This document shows, piece after piece, positions 17,212-27,476 of a stretch of 64,000 nt of DNA. The translations under genes and the position numbers were made by a program. The stretch is from contig NZ_CP031455.1 in assembly GCF_003391135.1 (NCBI RefSeq), positions 1,426,001 through 1,490,000 on the forward strand, given 5' to 3'. How positions within the stretch are numbered: position 1 is the stretch's first letter; each line of letters starts with the position of its first letter. This DNA is from Streptoverticillium olivoreticuli subsp. olivoreticuli (GTDB taxonomy: Bacteria; Actinomycetota; Actinomycetes; Streptomycetales; Streptomycetaceae). The notes under the pieces are model-generated. The model did no database searches. It saw only the letters and a program-made list of their open reading frames with translations, and was not told where the DNA came from.

Positions 17212-17976
17212 ATGACGCACGCGCACGAGTACGGACACGACCGCGACGACGCGCAGGAGAAGGCCTCCACCGCCCCGCAGGCGTCACCGGAGCTCCCGTA
17301 CCTGTTCAGAGCCGCGGCCACCCACCGCCCCGACGTGATCGACCACTCCGGCGCGCACACCCTCCAGCGCACCGCCGGCAACAGGGCCGTCCGCGGCATG
17401 CTCCAGCGCGAAGCGGAGGAATCCGGCGGGACACCGCGCTCGTCCGTCCACGACGTGATCTCGTCGGGCGGCGGCCGGGCCCTGGACGCCGGCACCCGCG
17501 CCGACATGGAGGCCCGGCTGGGCGCCGACTTCTCCGACGTACGGGTGCACACGGACGGCGCGGCGCACGAGTCCGCACGGGACGTGGGCGCACGCGCGTA
17601 CACCGTGGGCAACGACGTCGTCTTCCAGCGCGACGCCTACGACCCGTCCTCCCACGAGGGCCGGACCACGCTCGCCCACGAGCTCACCCATGTCATCCAG
17701 CAGCGGAGCGGTCCGGTGGAGGGCACGGAGGCTCCGGGCGGGATCCGGGTCAGCGACCCTTCCGACCGCTTCGAGCGGGAGGCCGCCGCGAACGCCGAGC
17801 GCGTCATGGCACAGCCCCCGGTGGAACGGGCCGCGGTCGCGGCACCCGCCGCCCCCGCGGCGCCGTCGGTGCAGCGGGAGGCGGCGGACGAGGACGAGGA
17901 ACCGGCGGACGTCCAGGGGTCGTTCGTCCAGCGGTCGGCGGAGCAGGGCGGCGAAGAGGAGGAGACGCCGGAGTAG
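17212..17976 (+). CDS. DUF4157 (eCIS core domain) protein with HExxH motif
   Basis: A 254-residue protein carrying the DUF4157 domain that typifies proteins linked to extracellular and intracellular contractile injection systems. Seen are the segment LQRTAGNRAVRGMLQRE (residues 51-67), then the core ADMEARLGADFSDVRVHTD and ARAYTVGNDVVFQ. The metalloprotease-like HELTH motif follows at residues 156-160. The C-terminal 60 residues are an acidic low-complexity tail with repeated VQR (SVQREAADE, FVQRSAEQ). DUF4157 proteins are thought to be leader or processing partners or effectors of CIS. It marks the left edge of the CIS region. No good ribosome site precedes the ATG. Confidence 0.85.
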   Translation: MTHAHEYGHDRDDAQEKASTAPQASPELPYLFRAAATHRPDVIDHSGAHTLQRTAGNRAVRGMLQREAEESGGTPRSSVHDVISSGGGRALDAGTRADMEARLGADFSDVRVHTDGAAHESARDVGARAYTVGNDVVFQRDAYDPSSHEGRTTLAHELTHVIQQRSGPVEGTEAPGGIRVSDPSDRFEREAAANAERVMAQPPVERAAVAAPAAPAAPSVQREAADEDEEPADVQGSFVQRSAEQGGEEEETPE

Positions 17977-17995
17977 GGGGCGTACGCGGCCCCCT
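17975..17995. terminator. Bidirectional hairpin between convergent genes
   Basis: Seven-base arms (AGGGGGC at 17975-17981, GCCCCCT at 17989-17995) with a 7-nt loop span the stop codon of the DUF4157 gene and precede the end of the leftward gene by about 20 nt. It probably serves both transcripts. Confidence 0.6.
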
Positions 17996-18013
17996 GGTCC
18001 GTGCACCCTCCGC

Positions 18014-19372
18014 TCACCCGTTCCCCTGCTTGTCCGCGCGCAGGGAACCACCGAGGAGCAGCGATTCCGAGCACTGGCCCGGCGTCGGCGCCTTGACCGG
18101 CCTGCCCACTTCGCGACAGCTCACGGCGATGGTGACCTTGCCGCCCGGGGGAATGTCGATGGGGGTGACGAAGTGGTAGTCGGAGTCGCGGAAGTTCTCC
18201 AGGGACAGTTCGAGCAGGTCCTGGTCCTGGCTGGAGACGACCACGGAGCCCGCGTCGCCCTGGGGGTTCTGGAGCACGATGTCGGTGAGTTCGAAGGTCT
18301 TCCCTTCGGGGACCTCGATCGCGGTGGCGGTCACCGGTCCCCCGCCGACCCCGGCGCGGACCTGCACGCGGGCGTTCTTCGGCGCCCCGGGCCCGCCCGG
18401 TTCCCCGGGCCTTTGCGAAGCGCCGTTCTCCGACGCGGGTCTGTCCTTGGAGCCGGGTCCGCCGGATGATCCGGCGGTGCCCGCGGTAGTGCCGCCCTGG
18501 CCGTTCGCGCCGCCGGTGTTCTGCTGTGAGGGGTCGGTGGTGCCGTTCTTGTCCTTCTGGTTCACGGCCTTCTCGACCGCCTCCGGGGTGATCGCCTGCC
18601 GCGCGGCCGACCGGACGGTGGGCCGGAGCACGGAGTACCAGAGGCCGACCACCGCCGCCGCGAGCAGTGCCGTGACGACGAGGGCGCGGGGCAGCCAGCG
18701 TGGCAGGAGCGCCTGTTGTTCGCAGGTGCCGTCCAGCACCTCCGGCTCGCGCGGCTCGCGCCCCTCCGGCGGCCGTGGTGCCACGACCAGTTGGAAGGTG
18801 TGTGTGACCGGTGTTCCGCGCCAGATCCACTTGGCCGGGCGCACCTTCAGCCGGGCGAACCTGGCCTGCCCCGGCGGGATGGTCAGTTCCACGGGCTCGA
18901 TGACAAGCCGGGCCCGCTCGGCGCCTCCCCGGGCGGTCAGCAGCACCGTCACCGGCGTATTGCCCCGGTTGTCCACGGCCGCCTTGTGCCGGCCGCGCCA
19001 GGCACTGTGCGAGGTCTGGGGTACGAGTTCCGACGTGACCTCGGTGAACGGCAGCACCGTCACACCGCGCTCGGGGATCACCGTCCCGTCGGCGTCGCCG
19101 GTCGGCACGACGCGCAGGCCGAGCGGTGTCTCGCCGGGGGCGATCGCCGGATCGCGGGGCGGGCGGAGCCTGAGGACCGCGGTCCCCGACGCGCCGGGGT
19201 AGAGGGACAGCCGCTCGGGCTCCACGGTGGTCCAGCCGGCGCACGGGCCGACCACCTCGAACCGGAACTCCTCGACCGTGGGGCCCGAGTTGAGCACGCG
19301 TGCGGAGATGTCCGCCTCGCCACCGGGCTCCACGGTGACGGAAGAATCGTCCAGGCTCGCCGTAACACTCAT
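18014..19372 (-). CDS. Membrane-anchored 'hydrolytic-like' protein of the CIS locus
   Basis: A 452-residue protein. Residues about 1-215 are Ig-like/NEW-type beta sandwiches (DDSSVTVEPGGEADISARVLN). A single transmembrane segment follows at about residues 240-262 (ALVVTALLAAAVVGLWYSV), then a Gly/Asn/Ser-rich linker and a C-terminal beta domain with two Cys (VSCREVG, GQCSES). Homologues annotated as 'hydrolytic protein' accompany CIS genes in Streptomyces, though I see no catalytic motif. The start is MSVTASL at 19372; a GTG at 19396 is an alternative. It is divergent from the LuxR gene and probably shares its regulatory region. It could link the injection machine with the envelope. Confidence 0.7.
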   Translation of the reverse strand: MSVTASLDDSSVTVEPGGEADISARVLNSGPTVEEFRFEVVGPCAGWTTVEPERLSLYPGASGTAVLRLRPPRDPAIAPGETPLGLRVVPTGDADGTVIPERGVTVLPFTEVTSELVPQTSHSAWRGRHKAAVDNRGNTPVTVLLTARGGAERARLVIEPVELTIPPGQARFARLKVRPAKWIWRGTPVTHTFQLVVAPRPPEGREPREPEVLDGTCEQQALLPRWLPRALVVTALLAAAVVGLWYSVLRPTVRSAARQAITPEAVEKAVNQKDKNGTTDPSQQNTGGANGQGGTTAGTAGSSGGPGSKDRPASENGASQRPGEPGGPGAPKNARVQVRAGVGGGPVTATAIEVPEGKTFELTDIVLQNPQGDAGSVVVSSQDQDLLELSLENFRDSDYHFVTPIDIPPGGKVTIAVSCREVGRPVKAPTPGQCSESLLLGGSLRADKQGNG

Positions 19373-19595
19373 GGCGCGCACGGTACGTCCCGGCACCGTG
19401 GGGCCACAGCGGCCGCACAGGAATAACTTTCGGGCACATCAAGGCTCCCTCTGAGACATCGTCAGTTTCCCCGGTGAATACTGCGGTTGACGGGAAAGGA
19501 AGCGAGTGGAAGAGAACGGGACGGAGGAACGGACCGGCGGCATATGACAGGTGCATGACTTCACGTCAGTCGGCGCCACAAGGGGAGGGAACGAT

Positions 19596-20234
19596 GTGAA
19601 CCGGACGACAGCGGACCGCATCATGGTCGACCTGAGAGCGCAGGACCCGATATCGCAAGCCGGAGTGGCGAGCCAGCTGCGCGCCCGCCCCGAGGTCCGG
19701 CTCGTCGACCAGGACGGGCCCGAGCCGGCCCAGGTCGTGGTCATGGTCGTGGACGTGCTCGACGAGGCGGCCTTGCGCGCCCTGCGCAAGATCCAGCGGA
19801 CCAGCACCGCGCGGGGGGTTCTGGTCACCACCCACATCGACGAACAGCAACTGGTGAGCGCGGCGGAGTGCGGCTTCGTCGGGGTGGTGCGGCGCACCGA
19901 CGCCACCCCCGAACGCCTCGTCCAGGTGATAGAGGCCGTGGCGAAAGGACAGGGGCACGTCCCCGCCGACCTGCTGGGCAGCCTCCTGGAACAGGTCGGC
20001 CGCCTGCAGGGCGAGGTGCTCGGCCCGCGCGGTATCAACTTCAACGGCCTGTCCGCCCGCGAGATCGAGGTGCTGCGCCTGGTCGCCGAGGGGTACGACA
20101 CCGCCGACATCGCCCTGAAACTCGCCTACTCCGAGCGCACGATCAAGAACGTCCTGCACGCCGTGATGACCCGGCTCAACCTGCGCAACCGCTCGCACGC
20201 CGTGGCGTACGCGCTCCGCCAGGGCCTGATCTGA
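19596..20234 (+). CDS. LuxR/NarL-type DNA-binding regulator in the CIS locus
   Basis: A 212-residue regulator. The N-terminal 120 residues have a receiver-like fold (VVVMVVDVLDEAALRAL, ATPERLVQVIEAVAKG). The typical phospho-acceptor position is not obvious, so it may be an atypical receiver. A LuxR helix-turn-helix follows (LSAREIEVLRLVAEGYDTAD, YSERTIKNVLHAVMTRL). The GTG at 19596 is chosen because GGGGAGGGA lies 6 nt upstream; the GTG at 19551 lacks one. It sits between a divergent envelope protein and the secreted VWA protein, and is the best candidate for the local CIS regulator. No cognate sensor kinase is nearby. Confidence 0.85.
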   Translation: MNRTTADRIMVDLRAQDPISQAGVASQLRARPEVRLVDQDGPEPAQVVVMVVDVLDEAALRALRKIQRTSTARGVLVTTHIDEQQLVSAAECGFVGVVRRTDATPERLVQVIEAVAKGQGHVPADLLGSLLEQVGRLQGEVLGPRGINFNGLSAREIEVLRLVAEGYDTADIALKLAYSERTIKNVLHAVMTRLNLRNRSHAVAYALRQGLI

Positions 20235-20343
20235 CGCGTGTCCCTTCGGGCACCGCCCGATACCCGAAGGGTTGGCTCGCACGCCACTGCGCCCCGGGCC
20301 TCCGCGCGCGAGGGTGGGGGCCCGGTCCGATCTTGAGTGGGGT

Positions 20344-22602
20344 GTGCCAGTGCGAAGAGTGCGACGATCGCTCCTGCGGGCCGCCTCCTGGGCCGGAGGG
20401 ACGGGGAGGGACAGGACCCACCGCATCACCGTCCTCGCCGTCGCCCTCACCCTGCTGATGGCCGTCGTACCGGGCGCGGCCGCCGACAGAAGTGCCGCCT
20501 GGTGGACGGTCATGCCCCAAACGGTCGACGGGACCCTGGAGCCGGGCAAGTCCCTCCCCGTGGACAAGCAGGTGCGCACGCCCGCCGTACCGCCCCGGCC
20601 CGACGTGGTGCTGATGGTCGACGGCACGTTCAGCATGGACGGCACCATCAAGCAGCTGAAGTCCCAGGGCACGCTCGAATCGATCACCAAGCGGGTCCGC
20701 GACGTACAGCCCGACTCTCGGTTCGCCGTGACCACCTACGGCGATGTCGTGGACGGCAAGCGGGCCTTCGAGGTGCTCCAGGGGCTGACGTACGACCTGG
20801 CGGCCGTGGGCCGCGGCGTCAACGCGCTCACCTCCGACCGCGGTCTGGACAGCCCCGGCCCCGCCGAGGACTGGATCAACGCCCTGTGGCAGACCGCCAA
20901 CGGGGCGAGCGGCCAGTTCCGCGAGGGCGCGAACCCGGTCATCGTCCTGATCGGCGACTCCTCCAGCCACGACCCGAGCCTCGGTCACACCCTCACCGAC
21001 GCCATCGACGCCCTGAAGAGCAAGGGTGTCCGTGTGGTCGCCGTCGACATCAAGACCTATCTGGGGGACGACCTCAACGGCGACGGTACGGGCGGCGGCG
21101 GCAATCACGGTGAAGGGCGGCACGAACCCAACGAGGCCACCAAAGTAGTCGAGGCCACCAACGGCAGCCTCCTCAAGGACGTCGACCCCAAGCAAGTCGC
21201 CGACAACGTCGTCAAAGGGCTCACCAACTTGCCGACCACGGTCGGCTATCAAACGCTCGGCTGCGACCCCGCCCTCACCGTCGCCCTGGACCCGCCCAGG
21301 CGCCAGGTGACCAGTGGCGACGTGGCCACCTTCAAGGAGACCGTCACCGCGGCGAAGGACGCACCCCAGGGCAGGACCGTCCAGTGCACGGTCCAATTCC
21401 TCATGGACGGCAAGCTGCCGGGCGGCCCCGCCTCCGACTACCAGGAGCGGATCACCATCAAGGTCCGTGACGTGACCGCCCCGCAGATCACCGTGGAGGG
21501 CCGCACCGTCGAGGCCACCGGCCGCTCCGGCGCGAAGATCGACTACACCGCGACCGCCAACGACAACGTCGACGGCGACCTCCCCGTCACCTGCGACCCG
21601 CCGTCAGGCGCGCAGTTCCCTCTGGGCACCACCCGGGTCACCTGCACCGCCACCGACTCCGCGGGCAACAAGGGCACCGGCACGGCCCTCTTCACCGTCC
21701 AGGACGCGTCCGCGCCGAAGGTGACGGTGGACGACCGCACCGTCGCGGCCACCGACAAGTCCGGCGCGCGGATCGACTACACCGCGACCGCCAAGGACGA
21801 CGTCGACGGCGACCTCCCCGTCGCCTGCGCCCCCGCGTCGGGCTCGCTCTTCCCCCTGGGCACCACCCGGGTCACCTGCACCGCCACCGACTCCGCGGGC
21901 AACAAGGGCAGCGCCACCGCCACCTTCACCGTCCTCCCGGCCCCCGTCCCGGACATGGCCGACCTCGCGGTGGCCGTGAACGTCGGACCCGTACCGAACT
22001 ACACCGGCCGTACGACCCAGGCCCGCTTCACCCTCGCCAACACGGGCCCCAGGACGGCCGAGGGCGTCGTCCTCACCACCGCGTGGCCCGACGGCACCCC
22101 GGACAAGCGCTCCCTCACCCGCCTCTCGGCGTGCACCCAGGACAACCCCTGCCGCATCCCGGTGGGCGGACGCGTGACGGTGACGCAGTCCGCGGTGTAC
22201 GGGACCGCGGTCGGCGGTGACGTACGGGCCTCCGTGCGCGGCTCGCTGCCCGACCCGCGGCAGGACAACAACACCGCCACCGCGCCCCTCCGCGTCCTGC
22301 GGCCGGAGCTCACGATCACCCCGGAGGTCGGCCGCCCCGGCCAGGTGGTGCGGGCGCTCGGCAAGGACTTCCCGCCCGGCGTCCTGGTGCGGCTGACCTG
22401 GCAGCCGGGGATCACCGCGGCCCGCGCCCCCGTACGGGTCGGCCGTGACGGCACGTTCGACGCCCAGGTGCTGGTGCTGCGCAAGGACCGGCTGGGGCCG
22501 CGCGTGCTGCGGGCGCAGGCCGACGGCCTGGACCCGTTCCAGAGGCCGTTCCTCGTCGTCCAGCGCAATCAGAACCCGCCGGACTTCGCGGGCCGCGGGT
22601 GA
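20344..22602 (+). CDS. Secreted VWA-domain protein with two HYR repeats
   Basis: A 752-residue exported protein. A signal/anchor hydrophobic stretch covers residues about 28-46. A von Willebrand A domain follows, with a MIDAS DGTFS at residues 93-97 and an acidic GDDLNGDGTGGGG loop. Two nearly identical HYR/Ig-like modules come next, at about residues 377-451 and 456-531, each ending GTTRVTCTATDSAGNKG. The C-terminus has DUF11/CARDB-like and carbohydrate- or protein-binding beta domains. The GTG at 20344 is the preferred start. It lies 110 nt after the LuxR gene and 38 nt before the DUF4255 gene, so it is probably in the CIS operon. An adhesive, metal-dependent binding role outside the membrane is likely; enzymatic function is not seen. 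Confidence 0.8.
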   Translation: MPVRRVRRSLLRAASWAGGTGRDRTHRITVLAVALTLLMAVVPGAAADRSAAWWTVMPQTVDGTLEPGKSLPVDKQVRTPAVPPRPDVVLMVDGTFSMDGTIKQLKSQGTLESITKRVRDVQPDSRFAVTTYGDVVDGKRAFEVLQGLTYDLAAVGRGVNALTSDRGLDSPGPAEDWINALWQTANGASGQFREGANPVIVLIGDSSSHDPSLGHTLTDAIDALKSKGVRVVAVDIKTYLGDDLNGDGTGGGGNHGEGRHEPNEATKVVEATNGSLLKDVDPKQVADNVVKGLTNLPTTVGYQTLGCDPALTVALDPPRRQVTSGDVATFKETVTAAKDAPQGRTVQCTVQFLMDGKLPGGPASDYQERITIKVRDVTAPQITVEGRTVEATGRSGAKIDYTATANDNVDGDLPVTCDPPSGAQFPLGTTRVTCTATDSAGNKGTGTALFTVQDASAPKVTVDDRTVAATDKSGARIDYTATAKDDVDGDLPVACAPASGSLFPLGTTRVTCTATDSAGNKGSATATFTVLPAPVPDMADLAVAVNVGPVPNYTGRTTQARFTLANTGPRTAEGVVLTTAWPDGTPDKRSLTRLSACTQDNPCRIPVGGRVTVTQSAVYGTAVGGDVRASVRGSLPDPRQDNNTATAPLRVLRPELTITPEVGRPGQVVRALGKDFPPGVLVRLTWQPGITAARAPVRVGRDGTFDAQVLVLRKDRLGPRVLRAQADGLDPFQRPFLVVQRNQNPPDFAGRG

Positions 22603-22639
22603 CGACAATCCGACGAGTCGCCGAGCCAGGAGCGCATCA

Positions 22640-23353
22640 GTGATCCATGAGGTCGACGAGTCCCTGCGCGTGCTGTTCCGGACCGACGCCCTCGAAGGCG
22701 ACCGGATCGCGGTCGCCTTCGACGCGCCCACCCGCGACTGGGCGGCGAAGGTCAACGCGCCGACGGTCAATCTGTACCTGTACGACATCCGCGAGGACAT
22801 GCGGCGCCGGGAGCGCGGGCTGCACAACGAGTACGACGAGCAGGGCACGGTCGTGGCCCGCAGGCGTCCGCCGCGCTACTTCAAGCTCTCGTATCTGATC
22901 ACCGCCTGGACCAAACGGCCGGAGGACGAGCACCGTCTGCTGTCCTCGCTGCTGTCCTGCCTCCTGCGGTACGAGGCGCTGCCGGCCGAACGGCTCACCG
23001 GCTCCCTGGCGGAGATCGGGGTCGCCGTCCCGATGACCGTGGCCCTGCCACCGCCCGAGGACCGGTCGTTCGCGGATGTGTGGAGCGCGCTCGGCGGCGA
23101 ACTCAAGCCGTCGCTGGACCTGGTCATCAGCGTGCCGGTCACGGCGTCGCCGGTGTACGAGGCGGGGCCCGCGGTCGGCGAGGAGGGAGTACGGCTCGGG
23201 TTCTCCGGCATCGCTCCCGAGGAGCCCTCCGATACATACGGCCCGGGGAAGCTGCCGGTCTACGGCATACGGCCCGGTGCGCCACCACGGCCCACGGGCG
23301 GACGCGCCCGGCGTCCGGGGATCTCCTCCCGTGTCGCTGAGGAGACCGAATGA
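22640..23353 (+). CDS. cis16: DUF4255 protein, CIS tail terminator/cap (Cis16-type)
   Basis: A 237-residue DUF4255 family protein. The conserved pattern is VIHEVDESLRVLF at the start, AFDAPTRDW, PTVNLYLYDIRED, RYFKLSYLITAW and EDEHRLLSSLLSCLLRY. In contractile injection systems this family caps the distal end of tube and sheath and fixes particle length. The C-terminal 70 residues are proline/glycine-rich. AGGAG lies 7 nt before the GTG. The stop overlaps the ATG of the AAA+ ATPase gene (ATGA), showing translational coupling. Confidence 0.85.
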   Translation: MIHEVDESLRVLFRTDALEGDRIAVAFDAPTRDWAAKVNAPTVNLYLYDIREDMRRRERGLHNEYDEQGTVVARRRPPRYFKLSYLITAWTKRPEDEHRLLSSLLSCLLRYEALPAERLTGSLAEIGVAVPMTVALPPPEDRSFADVWSALGGELKPSLDLVISVPVTASPVYEAGPAVGEEGVRLGFSGIAPEEPSDTYGPGKLPVYGIRPGAPPRPTGGRARRPGISSRVAEETE

Positions 23354-25386
23354 CCGCGGACGCGAGCCTGCGGCACCTCCTCGACCGCGCGGTGATCGTC
23401 GAGGAGCGCGTACGGCGGGCGGTTGCCGCCCGGCAGACGACGGACCCGGATCCGGACGACGCGTTCCGGGGCCTGTACCTCAGCGACGAAGCGGTGCGGC
23501 GGCTGCTGGAGCACGGCCGGACGATCGCGGCGCCGTCGCCGTCGGAGGCGGCGCTGCTGGCCGAGGCGGAGGAGCGCGCGGCGGGACCCGTACGCCTGCG
23601 AACCCTGGCCGGGGAGTTCGGCCTGACGGACCTCGATGTGGAGGTCCTGCTGATCGCCCTCGTCCCGGACCTGGACGACCGCTTCGAATCGTTCTACGGC
23701 TATCTGCACGACGATGTGACGCGCCGTCGGCCGTCCATCGGGCTGGCACTCGGGCTGTGCGGGCGGTCGGCGGCCGACGCGAGCGCGCGGGCGCGGCTCA
23801 GTCCCCTCTCGCCGCTGCGAGCGGGCGGCCTGCTGCTGGTGGAGGACGCGGAACGCCCCTTCCTGGCACGGTCGTTGCGCGTCCCCGACCGGGTCACCGC
23901 CCACCTGCTCGGCGACGACACCCCCGACCCACGGATCGCCGACCTGCTCGCTCCCTGGCACGACATCGCCGGCGTGGGCGACCCCGCGCCGCTCGCCCGC
24001 GCCCTGGACGGCGGGGTCCACCTGGCGTATCTGCGGGAGGAACAGGGCGGAGCGGGCACGTCCCTGGCCGCCTCCGCGCTCACCCGCGCGGGCCGTGGGG
24101 TGCTCCGCGTGGACCTCGAACGCCTCGCGGGCGACCCGCAACCGGCCGAGGCCGTACGCGTCCTCGCCCGCGAGGCACGGCTGACGGGTGCGGGGCTGGT
24201 GTGCGGGCCGATAGACGCCCTCGTACGGGACAGGCCTGAGATGATCCAGCTGCTCGCGGACACACCATTGCCGGTGGTCCTGGTGGGACGCGTGCCGTGG
24301 GACGCGATGTGGTCGGAGCGGCCTCCGCTGCTGCTCCACGCGCCGCGGGTGGAGCCGGCGGGCCGGGCGGAGCTGTGGGCGACGGCGTCCCCCGTCCCCG
24401 CGGAGGTGAACCTCGGCCGCCTCCTGTCCCCCTTCCTCCTCACCCCCGACCAGATCGCCCGCGCGGCACGCGGCTCAGCCCAGGCCGCGCTCCTGGACGG
24501 CGGCCCCGTACGCCCCGACCACATCCGCGCCGGTGCCCGCGCCCAGAACGCGGCGGGCCTGGACCGCCTGGCCCGCCGCATCGAGCCCACGGTGAGCTGG
24601 CCCGATCTGGTCCTCCCGGCGGACTCCCTGGCCCAGCTGCGCGAACTGACCGCGCGGGCCCGCCACCGCGACCGGGTCCTGGGCGAGTGGGGCATGCGGC
24701 CGGGCGGCGGCCGGGGCCGGGGCGTGAGCGCACTGTTCGCGGGCGACTCGGGCACGGGCAAGACGATGTCGGCGGAGGTCATCGCGGCGGACCTGGGGCT
24801 GGACCTCTACACGGTGGACCTGGCCACCGTCATCGACAAATACGTCGGCGAGACGGAGAAGAACCTGGAGCGCATCTTCTCCGAGGCCGCCGGTATCAAC
24901 GGCGTCCTGCTCTTCGACGAGGCCGACGCCATTTTCGGCAAACGCTCGGAGGTCAAGGACGCGCACGACCGCTATGCGAATGTGGAGAGCGCGTACCTTC
25001 TCCAGCGCATGGAATCCTTCGACGGCCTGGCCATCCTGGCGACGAACCTGCGCGCCAACTTGGACGACGCGTTCACCCGCCGCCTGGACCTGGTCATCGA
25101 CTTCCCGGTCCCCGACGCGGACCAGCGCCTGCTGCTGTGGGAACGCTGCCTCGGCCCCGTGCTCCCCCGCTCCCCCGGCCTGGACCTGGAATTCTGCGCG
25201 GAGTCGTTCGAGCTGGCGGGCGGCAATATCCGTTCGGTGGCGGTCACGGCCGCCTACCTGGCGGCGGAGTCGGGGACGGCGGTGACGATGCCGGATCTGA
25301 TACACGCGGTACAGAGGGAATACCAAAAGCTGGGCCGCCTGACGCTGGCCTCGGAATTCGGCCCGTACGTGGGGCTGTTGGCCTGA
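23350..25386 (+). CDS. cis15: CIS-associated AAA+ ATPase (Cis15-type)
   Basis: A 678-residue protein: a helical N-terminal half resembling the ATPases of CIS loci, then one AAA+ module. The Walker A motif GDSGTGKT is at residues 465-472 and Walker B LLFDEAD has Asp523-Glu524. A VDLATVIDKYVGETEKN pore/helix segment and RRLDLVIDFP (arginine finger region) follow. All catalytic residues are intact. This family is conserved in almost all eCIS clusters; a role in assembly or effector loading is usually inferred. It is coupled to the DUF4255 gene by a 4-nt overlap. Unusually, the CIS genes stop here and an unrelated island follows. Confidence 0.9.
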   Translation: MTADASLRHLLDRAVIVEERVRRAVAARQTTDPDPDDAFRGLYLSDEAVRRLLEHGRTIAAPSPSEAALLAEAEERAAGPVRLRTLAGEFGLTDLDVEVLLIALVPDLDDRFESFYGYLHDDVTRRRPSIGLALGLCGRSAADASARARLSPLSPLRAGGLLLVEDAERPFLARSLRVPDRVTAHLLGDDTPDPRIADLLAPWHDIAGVGDPAPLARALDGGVHLAYLREEQGGAGTSLAASALTRAGRGVLRVDLERLAGDPQPAEAVRVLAREARLTGAGLVCGPIDALVRDRPEMIQLLADTPLPVVLVGRVPWDAMWSERPPLLLHAPRVEPAGRAELWATASPVPAEVNLGRLLSPFLLTPDQIARAARGSAQAALLDGGPVRPDHIRAGARAQNAAGLDRLARRIEPTVSWPDLVLPADSLAQLRELTARARHRDRVLGEWGMRPGGGRGRGVSALFAGDSGTGKTMSAEVIAADLGLDLYTVDLATVIDKYVGETEKNLERIFSEAAGINGVLLFDEADAIFGKRSEVKDAHDRYANVESAYLLQRMESFDGLAILATNLRANLDDAFTRRLDLVIDFPVPDADQRLLLWERCLGPVLPRSPGLDLEFCAESFELAGGNIRSVAVTAAYLAAESGTAVTMPDLIHAVQREYQKLGRLTLASEFGPYVGLLA

Positions 25387-25515
25387 GCCGACAACTCGCT
25401 CCGGCCGCGCGCCCTCTTGCTCCCCGTGCGCCCCCATGAACACTTGCGGCGCCCCCGTGCCCACGGTGATCGTGCACTGACGCACCAGTGATCCACCGCA
25501 CGGAAGGCTTGGACC

Positions 25516-26412
<897 letters not shown>

Positions 26413-26494
26413 CGGCTGCGCAGGGGTGCCCCCATGGGTTCCGTCAATCCATAGGGGCACCCGATTGTCAGTGCCCCGCCCTAGGCTTGTCCGC

Positions 26495-26677
26495 ATGCCC
26501 ACCACACCTTCTCCCGACCCCGCGCGCCGGGACGCCGACGCGCTGAACGCCGAGATCCGCGCGTTCCTGGTCGCCCGCCGGGGGCGCGCGCTGTCGCGTG
26601 AAGAGCGGGCGGAGTACGAGGAGTTGCGCACGCGGTGGATCGAGGCTGTACGGGCGCGGTACGACACGGCGGCGTAG
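26495..26677 (+). CDS. Small hypothetical protein
   Basis: A 60-residue protein, Arg/Glu/Ala-rich and predicted helical (RDADALNAEIRAFLVARRG, SREERAEYEELRTRWIEAVRARY). The frame is open upstream to 26426, but the ATG at 26495 begins the amphipathic sequence and follows a TAGGCT -10-like element by a few bases, so a leaderless transcript is possible. No family recognised. Confidence 0.55.
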   Translation: MPTTPSPDPARRDADALNAEIRAFLVARRGRALSREERAEYEELRTRWIEAVRARYDTAA

Positions 26678-26744
26678 AGCGGCCGTTTCTCCCACAGCAC
26701 CGTGACTGCCGGACGCGCGCCGTATGGGTCAGGCGCCGAAACCA

Positions 26745-27242
26745 CTATCCGCGTGCGGCGTCCCAGACCGCGCTGGTCCCGAAGTAGGAGTCGTACAGCT
26801 CCTGGACTTCGAGAAGGCTCTCCGGCGGGACCTTGCCGTAGCGGATGCGCTCAAGATGGCGGAAGTACTCGAATCGCTCCACCCCGGGCGTGATGATGAC
26901 GAGCATGTCCGCGATCTCGCCGGGCGCGGCGGCGAAGGCGTGCTGTGTGCCCGGCGGTACGACGACCACGTCCCCGCGCTCCGCGGTGACCACTTGATCG
27001 CCGGACAGCAGCTGGGCGGTGCCGTCGAGGACATAGAACATCTCGGCGGACTTGCCGTGGTGGTGCGGACGGGCGCCGTTCGCACCCTTGCCGAGAGTGA
27101 CACGCATGCTGGAGAGAGCGCCGCCCGTAGCGGGGCTGTCGACGAGCAGCTGGTTGGTCACCTGGCTGCCCGTGCCTGTCAATTCGGCGTCAGCGGCGCG
27201 TACGACGACGGTCTCGTCGAAGTCGGGGATGAAGAGAGACAT
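26745..27242 (-). CDS. Cupin-domain protein
   Basis: A 165-residue single-domain cupin. Motif 1 is PHHHGKSAEMFYVLDG and motif 2 is GDVVVVPPGTQHAF, giving the usual three His and one Glu metal ligands. The C-terminal helix region (FEYFRHLERIRYGKVPP) is typical of small Streptomyces cupins. It could be a metal-dependent isomerase/dioxygenase or a ligand-binding protein. It is transcribed from its own region: the 234-base gap to the Nudix gene (27243-27476) contains nothing I recognise. Confidence 0.8.
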   Translation of the reverse strand: MSLFIPDFDETVVVRAADAELTGTGSQVTNQLLVDSPATGGALSSMRVTLGKGANGARPHHHGKSAEMFYVLDGTAQLLSGDQVVTAERGDVVVVPPGTQHAFAAAPGEIADMLVIITPGVERFEYFRHLERIRYGKVPPESLLEVQELYDSYFGTSAVWDAARG

Positions 27243-27476
27243 TGCTTGCTCCTGAAATGTTGATCACGCCGAAACGTACGCCATGGGCCAGGTCGAAGGC
27301 CATAACGGCTTCTGCCCGATTGCGGCAGCCCAGCTGTTCCACCGGATATCGACCGGAGAGAATTCGACGCCGTCCTGTCGTACGACGTCGATGTCGCGAG
27401 CCCACGGCCGGACCCCGGACCCCGGCCGCCTTCCGTGAGCCGTGACGGCCAGGACCCGTTTTGACGCGGAGCCCGT

